Source of the DNA: Candidatus Lachnoclostridium stercoravium | GTDB lineage: Bacteria > Bacillota > Clostridia > Lachnospirales > Lachnospiraceae | DNA length: 64,000 bases | Reading direction: 5' to 3' | NCBI GenBank assembly: GCA_019118365.1 | Contig: DWZA01000088.1 | Span: 1 to 64,000 of the forward strand | Shown: piece after piece, positions 50,766 through 60,050 of the stretch | Position numbering within the stretch: the stretch's first letter is position 1 | Layout of the letters: each line of letters begins with the position of its first letter | Notes under the pieces: generated by a model | What the model was told of the DNA's origin: nothing | Databases searched by the model: none | Seen by the model: only the letters and a program-made list of their open reading frames with translations | Made by a program: the position numbers and the translations under genes

Positions 50766-51860
50766 ATGGAATCCATTGTCGGTTTTATCGGCTTCGGCCT
50801 GATCGGAGGCTCCATCGCCAGGGGATTAAAAAGATCCTGCCCGGACATCCGTATCATGGCCTATATGAGGACACGCTCCAAACTGGAGCAGGCGTTTAAA
50901 GAAGGCGTTGTGGACGAGATCCTGGACGGAGTGGACGAACGTTTAAGCTCCTGCACCATGATCTTTCTGTGCACCCCTGTAGAATATAACGCTTCCTATC
51001 TTTCCAGCCTGAAGCCGCTTATACGGCCCGGCACGATCATCACAGACGTAGGAAGCACAAAGACAAGTATCCATCAGGCTGTCTCTGCTCTTTCCATGGG
51101 CAGCTTCTTTATCGGCGGCCATCCCATGGCCGGCTCGGAAAAGACGGGTTATGAAAATTCTACCGACCACCTTCTGGAAAACGCCTATTATATGATCACG
51201 CCATCTCCAGAGTCCACGGACGAACAGATCGGACGGCTGGTAGCCGTCGCCGAGGCTCTGGGGTCGATCCCAAAAGTGATCAGTTACCAGGAGCACGATA
51301 TGGCTGTAGCTGCCATCAGTCATCTCCCCCATATCGTGGCCTCCAGCCTGGTCAACCTGGTCCACGATTCTGACAGCCAGGACGGGATCATGAAACAGAT
51401 CGCAGCCGGCGGTTTTAAAGATATCACCCGGATCGCTTCCGCTTCGCCTGAGATGTGGGAGCAGATCTGCATGACAAATACTCCTAACATTTCCGATATG
51501 CTGAAACGATATATCCATTCTCTGGAACAGGTGTTGGAAGCTCTGCAGGCCGGGGACAGCCAGGCAGTATACCGCCTGTTTGAGGACTCCCGGAGCTACC
51601 GCAATTCCATTTCCGACATTTCCAGAGGCGCGATCGAGCCGGAATATGCATTTTCCGTAGACATTGTAGACGAAGTAGGATCGATCTCCACCCTGTCCGT
51701 GATCCTTGCCGCCAAGGGAATCAGTATTAAAAATATCGGGATCAATCATAACCGGGAACATGGAGAAGGCGCTCTGCGTATCTCTTTCTATGATGAAGCT
51801 TCCATGGAAGCTGCCTGGAAGCAGCTTACCCATTACAAATACGAACTGATGAAAATATAG
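50766..51860 (+). CDS. tyrA: Prephenate dehydrogenase with C-terminal ACT-like domain
   Basis: VGFIGFGLIGGSIARGLKRSCPDIRIMAYMR...GGHPMAGSEKTGYENS; C-term VDEVGSISTLSVILAAKGISIKNIGINHNREHGEGALRI. Confidence 0.94.
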   Translation: MESIVGFIGFGLIGGSIARGLKRSCPDIRIMAYMRTRSKLEQAFKEGVVDEILDGVDERLSSCTMIFLCTPVEYNASYLSSLKPLIRPGTIITDVGSTKTSIHQAVSALSMGSFFIGGHPMAGSEKTGYENSTDHLLENAYYMITPSPESTDEQIGRLVAVAEALGSIPKVISYQEHDMAVAAISHLPHIVASSLVNLVHDSDSQDGIMKQIAAGGFKDITRIASASPEMWEQICMTNTPNISDMLKRYIHSLEQVLEALQAGDSQAVYRLFEDSRSYRNSISDISRGAIEPEYAFSVDIVDEVGSISTLSVILAAKGISIKNIGINHNREHGEGALRISFYDEASMEAAWKQLTHYKYELMKI

Positions 51861-51882
51861 TATCGACATAAAAGGAGACATT

Positions 51883-53166
51883 ATGAAATTCAGAAAAATT
51901 TCTCATTTAAAGGGGGAGCTCCGTATCCCCGGAGACAAATCCATTTCCCACCGCGGCGTTATGCTTGGATCCATTGCAAAAGGCACGACCCGGATCTCTA
52001 ATTTCCTGCAGGGCGTGGACTGTCTCTCTACTATCTCCTGCTTTTCCCGCATGGGAATTGAAATCGAAAATTCCGGAGACGAAGTGCTGGTCCATGGGAA
52101 CGGCTTAAGAGGTCTGAAAAAACCTTTTCCGGACAATATTTTAGACTGCGGCAACAGCGGCACCACTACCCGGCTGATCTGCGGTATCCTGGCCGCCCAG
52201 GACTTTGACGTTATCCTGACCGGGGACGCTTCGATCCAAAAAAGGCCGATGAAACGTATCATTGATCCGCTCACCGCCATGGGCGCGGATATTTCCAGCG
52301 TAAAAGGCAACGGCTGCTCTCCTCTTGCGATCACAGGCAGCCAGCTTCACGGCATCCATTATACTTCTCCCGTCGCTTCCGCCCAGGTGAAATCATCCAT
52401 TCTCCTGGCGGGGCTTTATGCAGATGGGGAAACTTCCGTGACAGAACCTTATCTGTCCCGGAACCATACGGAACTTATGCTGGAGTCTTTTGGCGCTCAG
52501 ATCAAAACCGGAGGCACTACCGCCAGCGTCCAGCCGGCAAAAGAGCTTTACGCCCAGGATATCCGCGTACCCGGCGATATATCATCCGCAGCTTTCTTCC
52601 TGGCCGCAGGACTTCTCGCTCCTAATTCTGAAGTTCTGATAAAAAATGTGGGGATCAATCCTACAAGAGACGGGATTTTAAAAGTGTTCCGCGACATGGG
52701 CGGAGATATCACCTTTGTTGACACCTGCGAAGGTTCTGGAGAACCTTCCGCCGATATTCTTGTTCGGTCTTCCTCCCTTCACGGCACGGTGATCGAAGGG
52801 GCGATCATCCCGACCCTCATCGACGAACTGCCTGTGATCGCCGCCGCTGCCTGCTTTGCCGAAGGAACCACTGTGATCCGGGATGCGGCGGAACTAAAGG
52901 TAAAGGAATCCAACCGCATTGAAGTGATGGTCAGAAATCTTACTGCTATGGGCGCGGATGTGGAGGAAACTGAAGACGGCATGATCATCCGCGGCGGAAA
53001 GCCGCTTCACGGCGCCGTCATCGACAGCCGCCTGGATCACCGCATAGCTATGACTTTCGCCATAGCCGGATCCATGGCTGACGGCGAGACAGAGATCCTG
53101 GGCGCCGAATGCGTCAACATCTCCTATCCGGGATTTTATGAAGATCTTGCCCGCCTGGCCCGCTGA
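51883..53166 (+). CDS. aroA: 3-phosphoshikimate 1-carboxyvinyltransferase (EPSP synthase)
   Basis: LRIPGDKSISHRGVMLGSIAKGTTRISNFL...LDCGNSGTTTRLICG...KVKESNRI. Confidence 0.98.
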   Translation: MKFRKISHLKGELRIPGDKSISHRGVMLGSIAKGTTRISNFLQGVDCLSTISCFSRMGIEIENSGDEVLVHGNGLRGLKKPFPDNILDCGNSGTTTRLICGILAAQDFDVILTGDASIQKRPMKRIIDPLTAMGADISSVKGNGCSPLAITGSQLHGIHYTSPVASAQVKSSILLAGLYADGETSVTEPYLSRNHTELMLESFGAQIKTGGTTASVQPAKELYAQDIRVPGDISSAAFFLAAGLLAPNSEVLIKNVGINPTRDGILKVFRDMGGDITFVDTCEGSGEPSADILVRSSSLHGTVIEGAIIPTLIDELPVIAAAACFAEGTTVIRDAAELKVKESNRIEVMVRNLTAMGADVEETEDGMIIRGGKPLHGAVIDSRLDHRIAMTFAIAGSMADGETEILGAECVNISYPGFYEDLARLAR

Positions 53167-53180
53167 GCATAAAGTTCCCT

Positions 53181-53410
53181 ATGTGTTTCGCACAGTCATT
53201 CCGCTGACTCCGATCGCGATGGAAAAGGTTGGACCACAGGAAGCGATCCAAGTGACCCCCTAAGTGACCCCCTAAGTGACCCCCAGGATGCAATTCTTGC
53301 TTTCTGTACAGAGCCTTGCTCTAAGGCAGCGATCATGCACCATTGCGGCTATCAGGATTCAAAAAACTTTACGCGGAAATATCTTCGAGCGCTGCTTGAA
53401 AGCGGAAAGC
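53181..53410 (+). pseudogene. Decayed 3' fragment of an AlbA_2/COG2865-type ATP-binding/winged-helix protein
   Basis: Frame-shifted remnant: FRTVIPLTPIAMEKVGPQEAIQVTP*VTP*VTP then (other frame) DAILAFCTEPCSKAAIMHHCGYQDSKNFTRKYLRALLESGKLKK. Confidence 0.7.
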
Positions 53411-53414
53411 TAAA

Positions 53415-53458
53415 GAAGGACCTCTGGCTTATTTTGAGCCATGGTCCTTCTTTGTTTT
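53415..53458. terminator. Terminator hairpin between aroA/pseudogene and convergent PBP gene
   Basis: GAAGGACCtctggcttattttgagccatGGTCCTTCTTTGTTTT. Confidence 0.75.
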
Positions 53459-53532
53459 CAGGCTGCATCTTTCACAGCCCCATATATCCGATCGTAAACT
53501 GCAGGTCATGGGGCCGGCTGAGCCGCCTTCTT

Positions 53533-56076
53533 TTACCGGGCTGCATCCAGAGCCTGGTTCATCTGCCCCTTTAATGTAACTCCATAGATCTGGTCGATCA
53601 GGGCCTGAGCCTGACTTTGAAGCCTGGCCTTCGTTCCTGCATCTGCTCCGCCCATCTGATCGATCAAGGCCTGGGCCTCGTCCGCCAGCGCGTGGTCCTG
53701 TCTGTAATGTCCCACTGTATATCCTGGAGAAAGCACCTCAGAGTCGTCTCTTCCCGGCAGGTATTCGCCGTCTCCCTGGCTGTAAATCCCCTCAGACGGG
53801 GAAGCCTGAGCCACCGGTTCCGCAAAATCAGCTGGTTCCAGCCCTTCTACAAACTCGCTCATAGCGGTCTTCCAGATATTCGCCGGATATGTGGAACCCC
53901 ACAGATTAGACAGGGTCTTCGGCTGGTCGTAGCCTACCCAGACTGCAAGGCTGTAGTATGGAGTGATGCCGCAGAACCATCCGTCTTTGCTGTTATTTGT
54001 CGTTCCTGTCTTTCCAGCCGCTTTTACTGGACTGTTCCAGCCCATGCTGCTGGCCGTTCCTCTTGTAACGACTCCCTCCAGGATATCCACCATAGTGGAC
54101 GCGGCGTATTCGCCGTACACCTGGATCTCCGGGCTTTCTGTGTAAATATTGTTTCCTTCATTATCCAGGAGCATCATAAGGCAGGTCGGTTCCTTATACA
54201 CTCCTTTATTGGCCAGGGCAGAGTATGCTCCCGCCATCTCTTCCGTTGTCACTCCGTATGTAAAACCGCCCAGGGAACTTGCCATGTAATAATCGTCAGG
54301 CACGATATTGTTGAAGCTCATCTTTGTCAGATAGCTCATGCCGACTTCCGGGGTAATGGCATGGTACACATACCATGCAACGCCGTTTAAGCTTCTCTCC
54401 ACTGCCTGGCGGAGAGGCAGCACCTGGCCCGGAAGGTTCTCCACATCCGCTCCCTTTTCCTTGGCCGCATCCACGCTGATATTTTTCACAGGAGTATCCG
54501 GCGTATATCCATTGTCCAGAGCCGGCGCGTATACGATCAGCGGTTTTATCGAGCTTCCCGGCTGGCGGAATGACTGGAACGCCCGGTTCAGATTATAGGT
54601 ATCTGCCTCCTGGCTCCTTCCGCCTACGATGGCAAGAACCTTTCCGTCCCGATTGTCCACCAGAGTCGCCGCCCCCTGCAGATCATAGATCCCATCGTCT
54701 CCAATATGCTCTTCAAAACCCAGCCCCTCGTCTACCGCCTGCTGCAGCTCATCCTGCTTCTGGGGATCGATGGACGTATAGATCTGGTACCCGCCGGTAT
54801 AGAGCTCTTCTCTCGCTGCGGCGTAGGCTTCATCGTAAGCCTCTGAATAGGCATTATAATCGTCATAGCTGCTGAAGCCATACTGGAATTCAAAGCCATC
54901 CAGCTTCATCAGGTATCTGACCGCGCACTCGATCGCGTAAGTCGTCTCATAGTTGCGGAACTCGTACTTTGCTTTCTGGATAACGATCTCTTCTTTTATC
55001 GCCGTATCGTGTTCTTCTTCCGTGATATATCCCAGCTCCAGCATATCATCCAGGATCTTGTCACGCCGTTTCAGCGCGTTCTCCGGATGGCGGTAGGGAT
55101 TGTAATAGCTGGGAGAATTGGGGATCGCGCAGAGATACGCGGTCTGGCTCAGAGTCAGTTCGGATGCATCTTTTCCAAAATATCCCATTGCCGCCGACTG
55201 AAGTCCATAAAAGGTGTTGGCATAGCTGATGTCATTGACGTAAAACTCAATGATCTCTTCTTTTGTATATTTCTTTGTCAGCTCCATGGCGATCAGGATC
55301 TCCTTCGCCTTCCTCTCAATGGACACTTCTCTTGTCAGGAACCGGTTCCTCGCCAGCTGCTGCGTGATCGTGCTGGCCCCGTGCACTTCTTCCCCTTCTG
55401 TCTTGAAGTAATTAAGGGCTACCCGGATGATCCCCCTCAGATCAAAACCGGAATTTTCCCAGAACGTCCTGTCCTCAATAGCCACGAACGCATTGATCGC
55501 ATTCTCTGGAATACTGTCATAAGGCAGGTACTGGGAATCCTCGTCCTTGGTCAGCTTCGCGATCACCTCGCCCTGGCGATCGTAGATAAAGCTGGACTCC
55601 TGCAGGCGAAACGTCTCATAAGTGCTGTTCGCCACCAGTTCTACAGCCTCCTTTTTATACTCCTGATACATAGGGTATATCTTGTACACGCCGATAAAAA
55701 CACATACCACAAGAGCCAGGACGCAAAGGATAAAAAGGGATCGGAACAGAAAGCCCAGCAGCTTAAACAGCGGGCGGAAAATGATCCCCAGATATTTTAA
55801 AACGATCCGGAAGAAGCGCAGGGCGATACATGGCCTTTTCTTTTCCTCAGCCTCTCCCCAGCCTCCGTCTTCCCGGCCGTCTCCCTGTTCCCATGGATCC
55901 GGATCTTCCTGATACCAGTTTTCATCCCGCGTATCGTATCCTTCTGTCCAGATCTTTTCATCCCGGCCGGAACCGGTCCCTTCTGTCGCTTTCCCCATCT
56001 CCTTCGGTTCTGTTTCTTTCCGTATATCCATACCTTCCTCTTTTCCGAACGATGTCACATTTAACGTCCGTTTCAT
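53533..56076 (-). CDS. Class A penicillin-binding protein (PBP1-type transglycosylase/transpeptidase)
   Basis: AFVAIEDRTFWENSGFDLRGIIRVAL...GASTITQQLARN; SSIKPLIVYAPALD, KTGTTNNSKDGWFCG. Confidence 0.97.
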   Translation of the reverse strand: MKRTLNVTSFGKEEGMDIRKETEPKEMGKATEGTGSGRDEKIWTEGYDTRDENWYQEDPDPWEQGDGREDGGWGEAEEKKRPCIALRFFRIVLKYLGIIFRPLFKLLGFLFRSLFILCVLALVVCVFIGVYKIYPMYQEYKKEAVELVANSTYETFRLQESSFIYDRQGEVIAKLTKDEDSQYLPYDSIPENAINAFVAIEDRTFWENSGFDLRGIIRVALNYFKTEGEEVHGASTITQQLARNRFLTREVSIERKAKEILIAMELTKKYTKEEIIEFYVNDISYANTFYGLQSAAMGYFGKDASELTLSQTAYLCAIPNSPSYYNPYRHPENALKRRDKILDDMLELGYITEEEHDTAIKEEIVIQKAKYEFRNYETTYAIECAVRYLMKLDGFEFQYGFSSYDDYNAYSEAYDEAYAAAREELYTGGYQIYTSIDPQKQDELQQAVDEGLGFEEHIGDDGIYDLQGAATLVDNRDGKVLAIVGGRSQEADTYNLNRAFQSFRQPGSSIKPLIVYAPALDNGYTPDTPVKNISVDAAKEKGADVENLPGQVLPLRQAVERSLNGVAWYVYHAITPEVGMSYLTKMSFNNIVPDDYYMASSLGGFTYGVTTEEMAGAYSALANKGVYKEPTCLMMLLDNEGNNIYTESPEIQVYGEYAASTMVDILEGVVTRGTASSMGWNSPVKAAGKTGTTNNSKDGWFCGITPYYSLAVWVGYDQPKTLSNLWGSTYPANIWKTAMSEFVEGLEPADFAEPVAQASPSEGIYSQGDGEYLPGRDDSEVLSPGYTVGHYRQDHALADEAQALIDQMGGADAGTKARLQSQAQALIDQIYGVTLKGQMNQALDAAR

Positions 56077-56116
56077 TTTACCATACTTCCTACTGTTCTT
56101 CCAGTTATTTTTCCAG

Positions 56117-56145
56117 TTGACAAACAGGGAGGTCCTGTATTATGA
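56117..56145 (+). promoter_or_regulatory. Sigma-A-like promoter upstream of T-box
   Basis: TTGACA - 18 bp - TATGAT. Confidence 0.6.
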
Positions 56146-56149
56146 TTAG

Positions 56150-56432
56150 AGCCGTAAATAAACACAAACCGTTGAGAGAGACGAGTAAGCCTCCGGATGA
56201 TATCACAGAGAGCCGCTGATGGTGGGATAGCGGTATGGAGTCGCTGGCTGAATGGACTTTCGAGGGCATTCCTGAACGGATCTTTCCAAGTATGGGATGA
56301 CGGCTTCCGCAGCCGTTACCAGGGCGGCATATATGTTTGTATATGGAGAAAGTGGACTTTTGTCAATTTGAGTGGCACCGCGGATAGGTTATTCGTCTCA
56401 GGCATACATTATGCCTGGGACTTTTTTATTTC
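56150..56432 (+). promoter_or_regulatory. T-box riboswitch, predicted tryptophan (UGG specifier), with terminator
   Basis: AGAGAGCC...GCTGAATGGACTTTCGAGGG (Stem I specifier UGG), T-box GAGTGGCACCGCGG, terminator TCAGGCATACATTATGCCTGGGACTTTTTT; bulge UGGC pairs with G73CCA as expected for bacterial tRNA-Trp. Confidence 0.9.
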
Positions 56433-56472
56433 ACAGGAAAGACTATATTGATTAATCAGGAGGACAATGATC

Positions 56473-58437
56473 ATGAAGAAAAATATCGCAGCTTTCTTTC
56501 TCGCTGTAGTTTTTTTCCTTTCCATCAGCTGCTTCGGATCCCAGTCTGAAATAGCCTTCGCTTCCCAGGACGTAACGGCTGCGGACGGGGAATATACCAT
56601 CGGTATCGAGCAGTTTGCTATCCATCCATCCCTGGATAACTGCCGGGAAGGCTTTCTCGCAGGCCTGGCGGAAGAAGGGTTCATTGAGGGAGAAAATCTG
56701 ACGGTCATGTATGAAAACGCCCAGGCGGATACCGGGATCGCGGCTCAGATCTCCAACAACTTCGCCGCCAAAGGCGCGGATCTGATCTGCGGCATCGCCA
56801 CAGTGTCCGCCCAGAGCGCCTACTCTGTAGGCAGGAAAAATGACATTCCCGTTATCTATACGGCTGTGACAGATCCTGCAGCCGCCGGACTGGCCGGCGC
56901 GGACGGCTCTCCTGTGGGAGAAGTCACCGGCACCAGCGACAAGCTCCCGGTAGAACAGCAGCTGGATATGATCCGGAAGGTCCTTCCAGACGCCAAGACC
57001 ATCGGTATCCTCTATACCACCAGCGAAGCCAACTCTCTGTCCGCTATCGAAGAATATAAAAAGCTGGCTCCGGAATACGGCTTTGAGATCGTTGAGGGAG
57101 GCGTTTCCGCTTCCGCGGATATCCCTCTTGCAGCCGACAGTCTTCTTTCCAAAGTCGACTGCCTGACAAACCTCACTGACAACACTGTAGTTTCCTCTCT
57201 CCCGCTGATCCTGGACAAGGCTTCCAAACAGAACAAGCCTGTTTTTGGAAGCGAGATCGAACAGGTGAGAAGCGGCTGCCTTGCCGCTATGGGCCTGGAT
57301 TATGTGGAACTTGGCAAACAGACCGGACGTATGGCTGCAAAAGTCCTGAAAGGCGAGGCAAAGGCCAGTGAAATCCCATATGAAGTGATCGAAGAAGCTG
57401 CTTTTTATGGAAATCTGGATACAGCTGCTGCCCTTGGCATCACCATTCCTGATGAGCTGATCTCATCTGCGGCGGAGGTCTTCTCTTCCGGTATGGACGA
57501 ACAGCAGTCTCTGGCTGAAAATGACAAAGCCCAGTCTGTCAATCCGATCCTGCAGCTGATCCTGGGCATTCTGGAAGAAGGCCTTGTCTATGCAGTAATG
57601 GCCCTGGGCGTTTACATTACTTATAAGATCCTGGATTTTCCAGATCTTTCCGTAGACGGGACCTTTCCTATGGGATCCGCGTTTACCGCTACCATGATCC
57701 TTTCCGGTTTTTCGCCCCTTCTTACGCTTCCCCTGTCTTTCCTGATGGGAGCCGCGGCAGGCTGCGCCACCGGACTGATCCATGTAAAGCTGAAAGTGCG
57801 AGACCTCCTTGCCGGGATCATTGTCATGACCGGCCTTTATTCCATCAATCTGCGCATTGCAGGGGGCAAGGCGAACGTACCTATATTTGACCAGGAAACG
57901 ATCTTTGACAACAGCTTCCTGTCCTCCTTTGTACCTTCGTCCCTGGCGCCTTTTACCATCACCGCGATCCTGCTGATCGTGACCCTGATCTGCAAGGTGC
58001 TTTTGGACCTGTATTTAAAGACCCGTTCCGGCTACCTTCTGAGGGCCGTAGGGGACAACGAAACTCTGGTCACTTCCCTGGCAATGGACAAAGGAAAGGT
58101 GAAGATCATCGGACTTGCCATCGCCAATGGTTTCGCCGCTTTAGCCGGCTGCCTCTACTGCCAGCAGAAATCCGGATTTGAGATCTCTATGGGAACCGGC
58201 ACCATGGTCATCGGCCTTGCCAACGTGATCATCGGGACCCAGCTTCTGCGCCACTTAAGCTTTGTAAAAGCAACCACCGCCGTGATCGTAGGCTCCATCC
58301 TTTATAAGGCCTGCATCTCCTTTGCCATTTCCTTTGGACTGGAGGCATTCGACTTAAAACTGATCACTGCCGCCCTGCTTCTTATTATCCTGGTCATCAG
58401 CAACAGCCGGACAAGGAGGATAAAAAACCATGCTTGA
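56473..58437 (+). CDS. Fused ABC transporter substrate-binding protein plus permease (TrpX-TrpY-like)
   Basis: N-terminal ABC_sub_bind-like domain (YTIGIEQFAIHPSLDNCREGFLAGLAEEGFIEGENLTV) fused to COG4120-like permease (GLVYAVMALGVYITYKILDFPDLSVDGTFPMGSA...). Confidence 0.88.
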   Translation: MKKNIAAFFLAVVFFLSISCFGSQSEIAFASQDVTAADGEYTIGIEQFAIHPSLDNCREGFLAGLAEEGFIEGENLTVMYENAQADTGIAAQISNNFAAKGADLICGIATVSAQSAYSVGRKNDIPVIYTAVTDPAAAGLAGADGSPVGEVTGTSDKLPVEQQLDMIRKVLPDAKTIGILYTTSEANSLSAIEEYKKLAPEYGFEIVEGGVSASADIPLAADSLLSKVDCLTNLTDNTVVSSLPLILDKASKQNKPVFGSEIEQVRSGCLAAMGLDYVELGKQTGRMAAKVLKGEAKASEIPYEVIEEAAFYGNLDTAAALGITIPDELISSAAEVFSSGMDEQQSLAENDKAQSVNPILQLILGILEEGLVYAVMALGVYITYKILDFPDLSVDGTFPMGSAFTATMILSGFSPLLTLPLSFLMGAAAGCATGLIHVKLKVRDLLAGIIVMTGLYSINLRIAGGKANVPIFDQETIFDNSFLSSFVPSSLAPFTITAILLIVTLICKVLLDLYLKTRSGYLLRAVGDNETLVTSLAMDKGKVKIIGLAIANGFAALAGCLYCQQKSGFEISMGTGTMVIGLANVIIGTQLLRHLSFVKATTAVIVGSILYKACISFAISFGLEAFDLKLITAALLLIILVISNSRTRRIKNHA

Positions 58438-59203
58438 ACTGAAAAATATCAATAAATATTACAACGCCGGGACAGTCAATGAAATGTGCCTGTTCCAGGA
58501 TTTTAATCTTTCCATTGACGACCATGAATTTGTCTCTGTCGTAGGGAGCAACGGCTCCGGAAAAACTTCCATGCTGAACATCATCTGCGGCAGCATTCCC
58601 GTCGACAGCGGCACTATTTCCATAAACGGACAGGACATTACAAAAATGCCGGAATTTGTACGCCAGCGCCGGATCGGCCGGGTGTACCAGAATCCCGCCA
58701 TGGGGACCTGTCCCCATATGACCATCCTGGAAAATATGTCTTTAGCCGATAATAAGGGAAAGCCTTTTAATCTCCTTCCCGGAACAAATAAAAAACGGAT
58801 CGATTTTTACAGAGAACAGCTGAAGACCCTGGGCCTTGGGCTGGAGGATAAGCTTCATGTGAAAGTGGGCGTTCTTTCCGGCGGCCAGCGGCAGGCAATG
58901 GCGCTTCTTATGTCCACCATGACCCCTATTGAGTTTCTGATCCTGGACGAGCATACCGCCGCCCTGGATCCGAAAACTGCGGAAACGATCATGATCCTCA
59001 CAGACAGGATCGTGAAGGAAAAAAAGCTTACCACAGTCATGGTCACCCACAACCTGCGGTACGCGGTAGAGTATGGGGACCGCCTTCTCATGATGCACCA
59101 GGGACATGCGGTGGTAGATAAAAAAGGGCCGGAAAAAGCCGCGATGAAAGTAGACGATATTTTAGACCAGTTCAATGCCATCAGCATTGAATGCGGAAAT
59201 TAA
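58430..59203 (+). CDS. ABC transporter ATP-binding protein (TrpZ-like)
   Basis: Walker A GSNGSGKTSMLN, signature LSGGQRQAMAL, Walker B FLILDEHTAALDP. Confidence 0.92.
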   Translation: MLELKNINKYYNAGTVNEMCLFQDFNLSIDDHEFVSVVGSNGSGKTSMLNIICGSIPVDSGTISINGQDITKMPEFVRQRRIGRVYQNPAMGTCPHMTILENMSLADNKGKPFNLLPGTNKKRIDFYREQLKTLGLGLEDKLHVKVGVLSGGQRQAMALLMSTMTPIEFLILDEHTAALDPKTAETIMILTDRIVKEKKLTTVMVTHNLRYAVEYGDRLLMMHQGHAVVDKKGPEKAAMKVDDILDQFNAISIECGN

Positions 59204-59209
59204 CTTTTC

Positions 59210-59308
59210 GCAACAGTTCCGGACGGCGAAAAAACAGGGGTAAAAGCTTGCTTACGCGCATGCTTTTACCCCTGTTTTTACATCAGATGTGCCGTCCTGA
59301 AACAATTT
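59210..59308. mobile_element. MITE-like element copy C (internally deleted, degraded right end)
   Basis: gcaacagttccggacggcgaaaaaacaggggtaaaagcttgc...gcatgcttttacccctgttttt...gccgtcctgaaac. Confidence 0.7.
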
Positions 59309-59309
59309 T

Positions 59310-59882
59310 TTACAGGATCCCCAGATGCTCCAGAAGGATCTTAAATCCCAGGAAGATCAGGATGACTCCTCCTGCCAACTCCGCCCTTGCCTGATATTTT
59401 TCGCCGAAAATATTCCCCGCCTTTACGCCGGTCACAGACAGGGCGAACGTGATGATCCCGATAAAGGCCACTGCCGGAACGATCTCTACGTCCAGGAAGG
59501 CAAAGGTGATGCCGATGGCAAGGGCGTCGATGCTGGTGGCTACCGCCAGCAGAAACATTTCTTTTATTTCAAGGGAGGCCTCTCCTTCCATATCCGTCTC
59601 TTCCTCTTCTTCCTGCAGCGCTTCCCTTACCATGTTGATCCCAATGATCCCCAGCAGGATAAATGCGATCCAGTGGTCGATCGCCGTGATGGCGTTCCGG
59701 AACTGTATTCCCAGAAGATAACCGGCAAGAGGCATTCCAGCCTGAAAACCGCCAAACCACAGACCTACGGTCACCGCCTTTCCGGCAGTGATCTTTTTCA
59801 TCGCCAGCCCCTTGCAGACGGCTACGGCAAAAGCATCCATGGAAAGTCCTACCGCCAGGATAAATAACGTAAAAAGGCTCAT
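59310..59882 (-). CDS. mntP: Manganese efflux pump MntP family
   Basis: [30 protein letters not shown]...[16 protein letters not shown]. Confidence 0.95.
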   Translation of the reverse strand: MSLFTLFILAVGLSMDAFAVAVCKGLAMKKITAGKAVTVGLWFGGFQAGMPLAGYLLGIQFRNAITAIDHWIAFILLGIIGINMVREALQEEEEETDMEGEASLEIKEMFLLAVATSIDALAIGITFAFLDVEIVPAVAFIGIITFALSVTGVKAGNIFGEKYQARAELAGGVILIFLGFKILLEHLGIL

Positions 59883-59960
59883 TATTCTTTCCTCCAGAAT
59901 ATTTCCCGGCAAATGGATGCTCATGCAGGGCATGGCCGCCGCTTGCCGGGTTTATCGTGC

Positions 59961-59998
59961 AAAAAGGAAGGTGTTCCGTCCTTTGAACACCCTCCTTA
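59961..59998 (-). terminator. Terminator downstream of ECF sigma/anti-sigma operon
   Basis: Minus strand AAGGAGGGTGTTCaaaggacgGAACACCTTCCTTTTTG. Confidence 0.75.
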
Positions 59999-60050
59999 TC
60001 TTAAGCGGTCTTTAGTGTATCATACCAGCGGTGGATTTGCAACAGGATTT

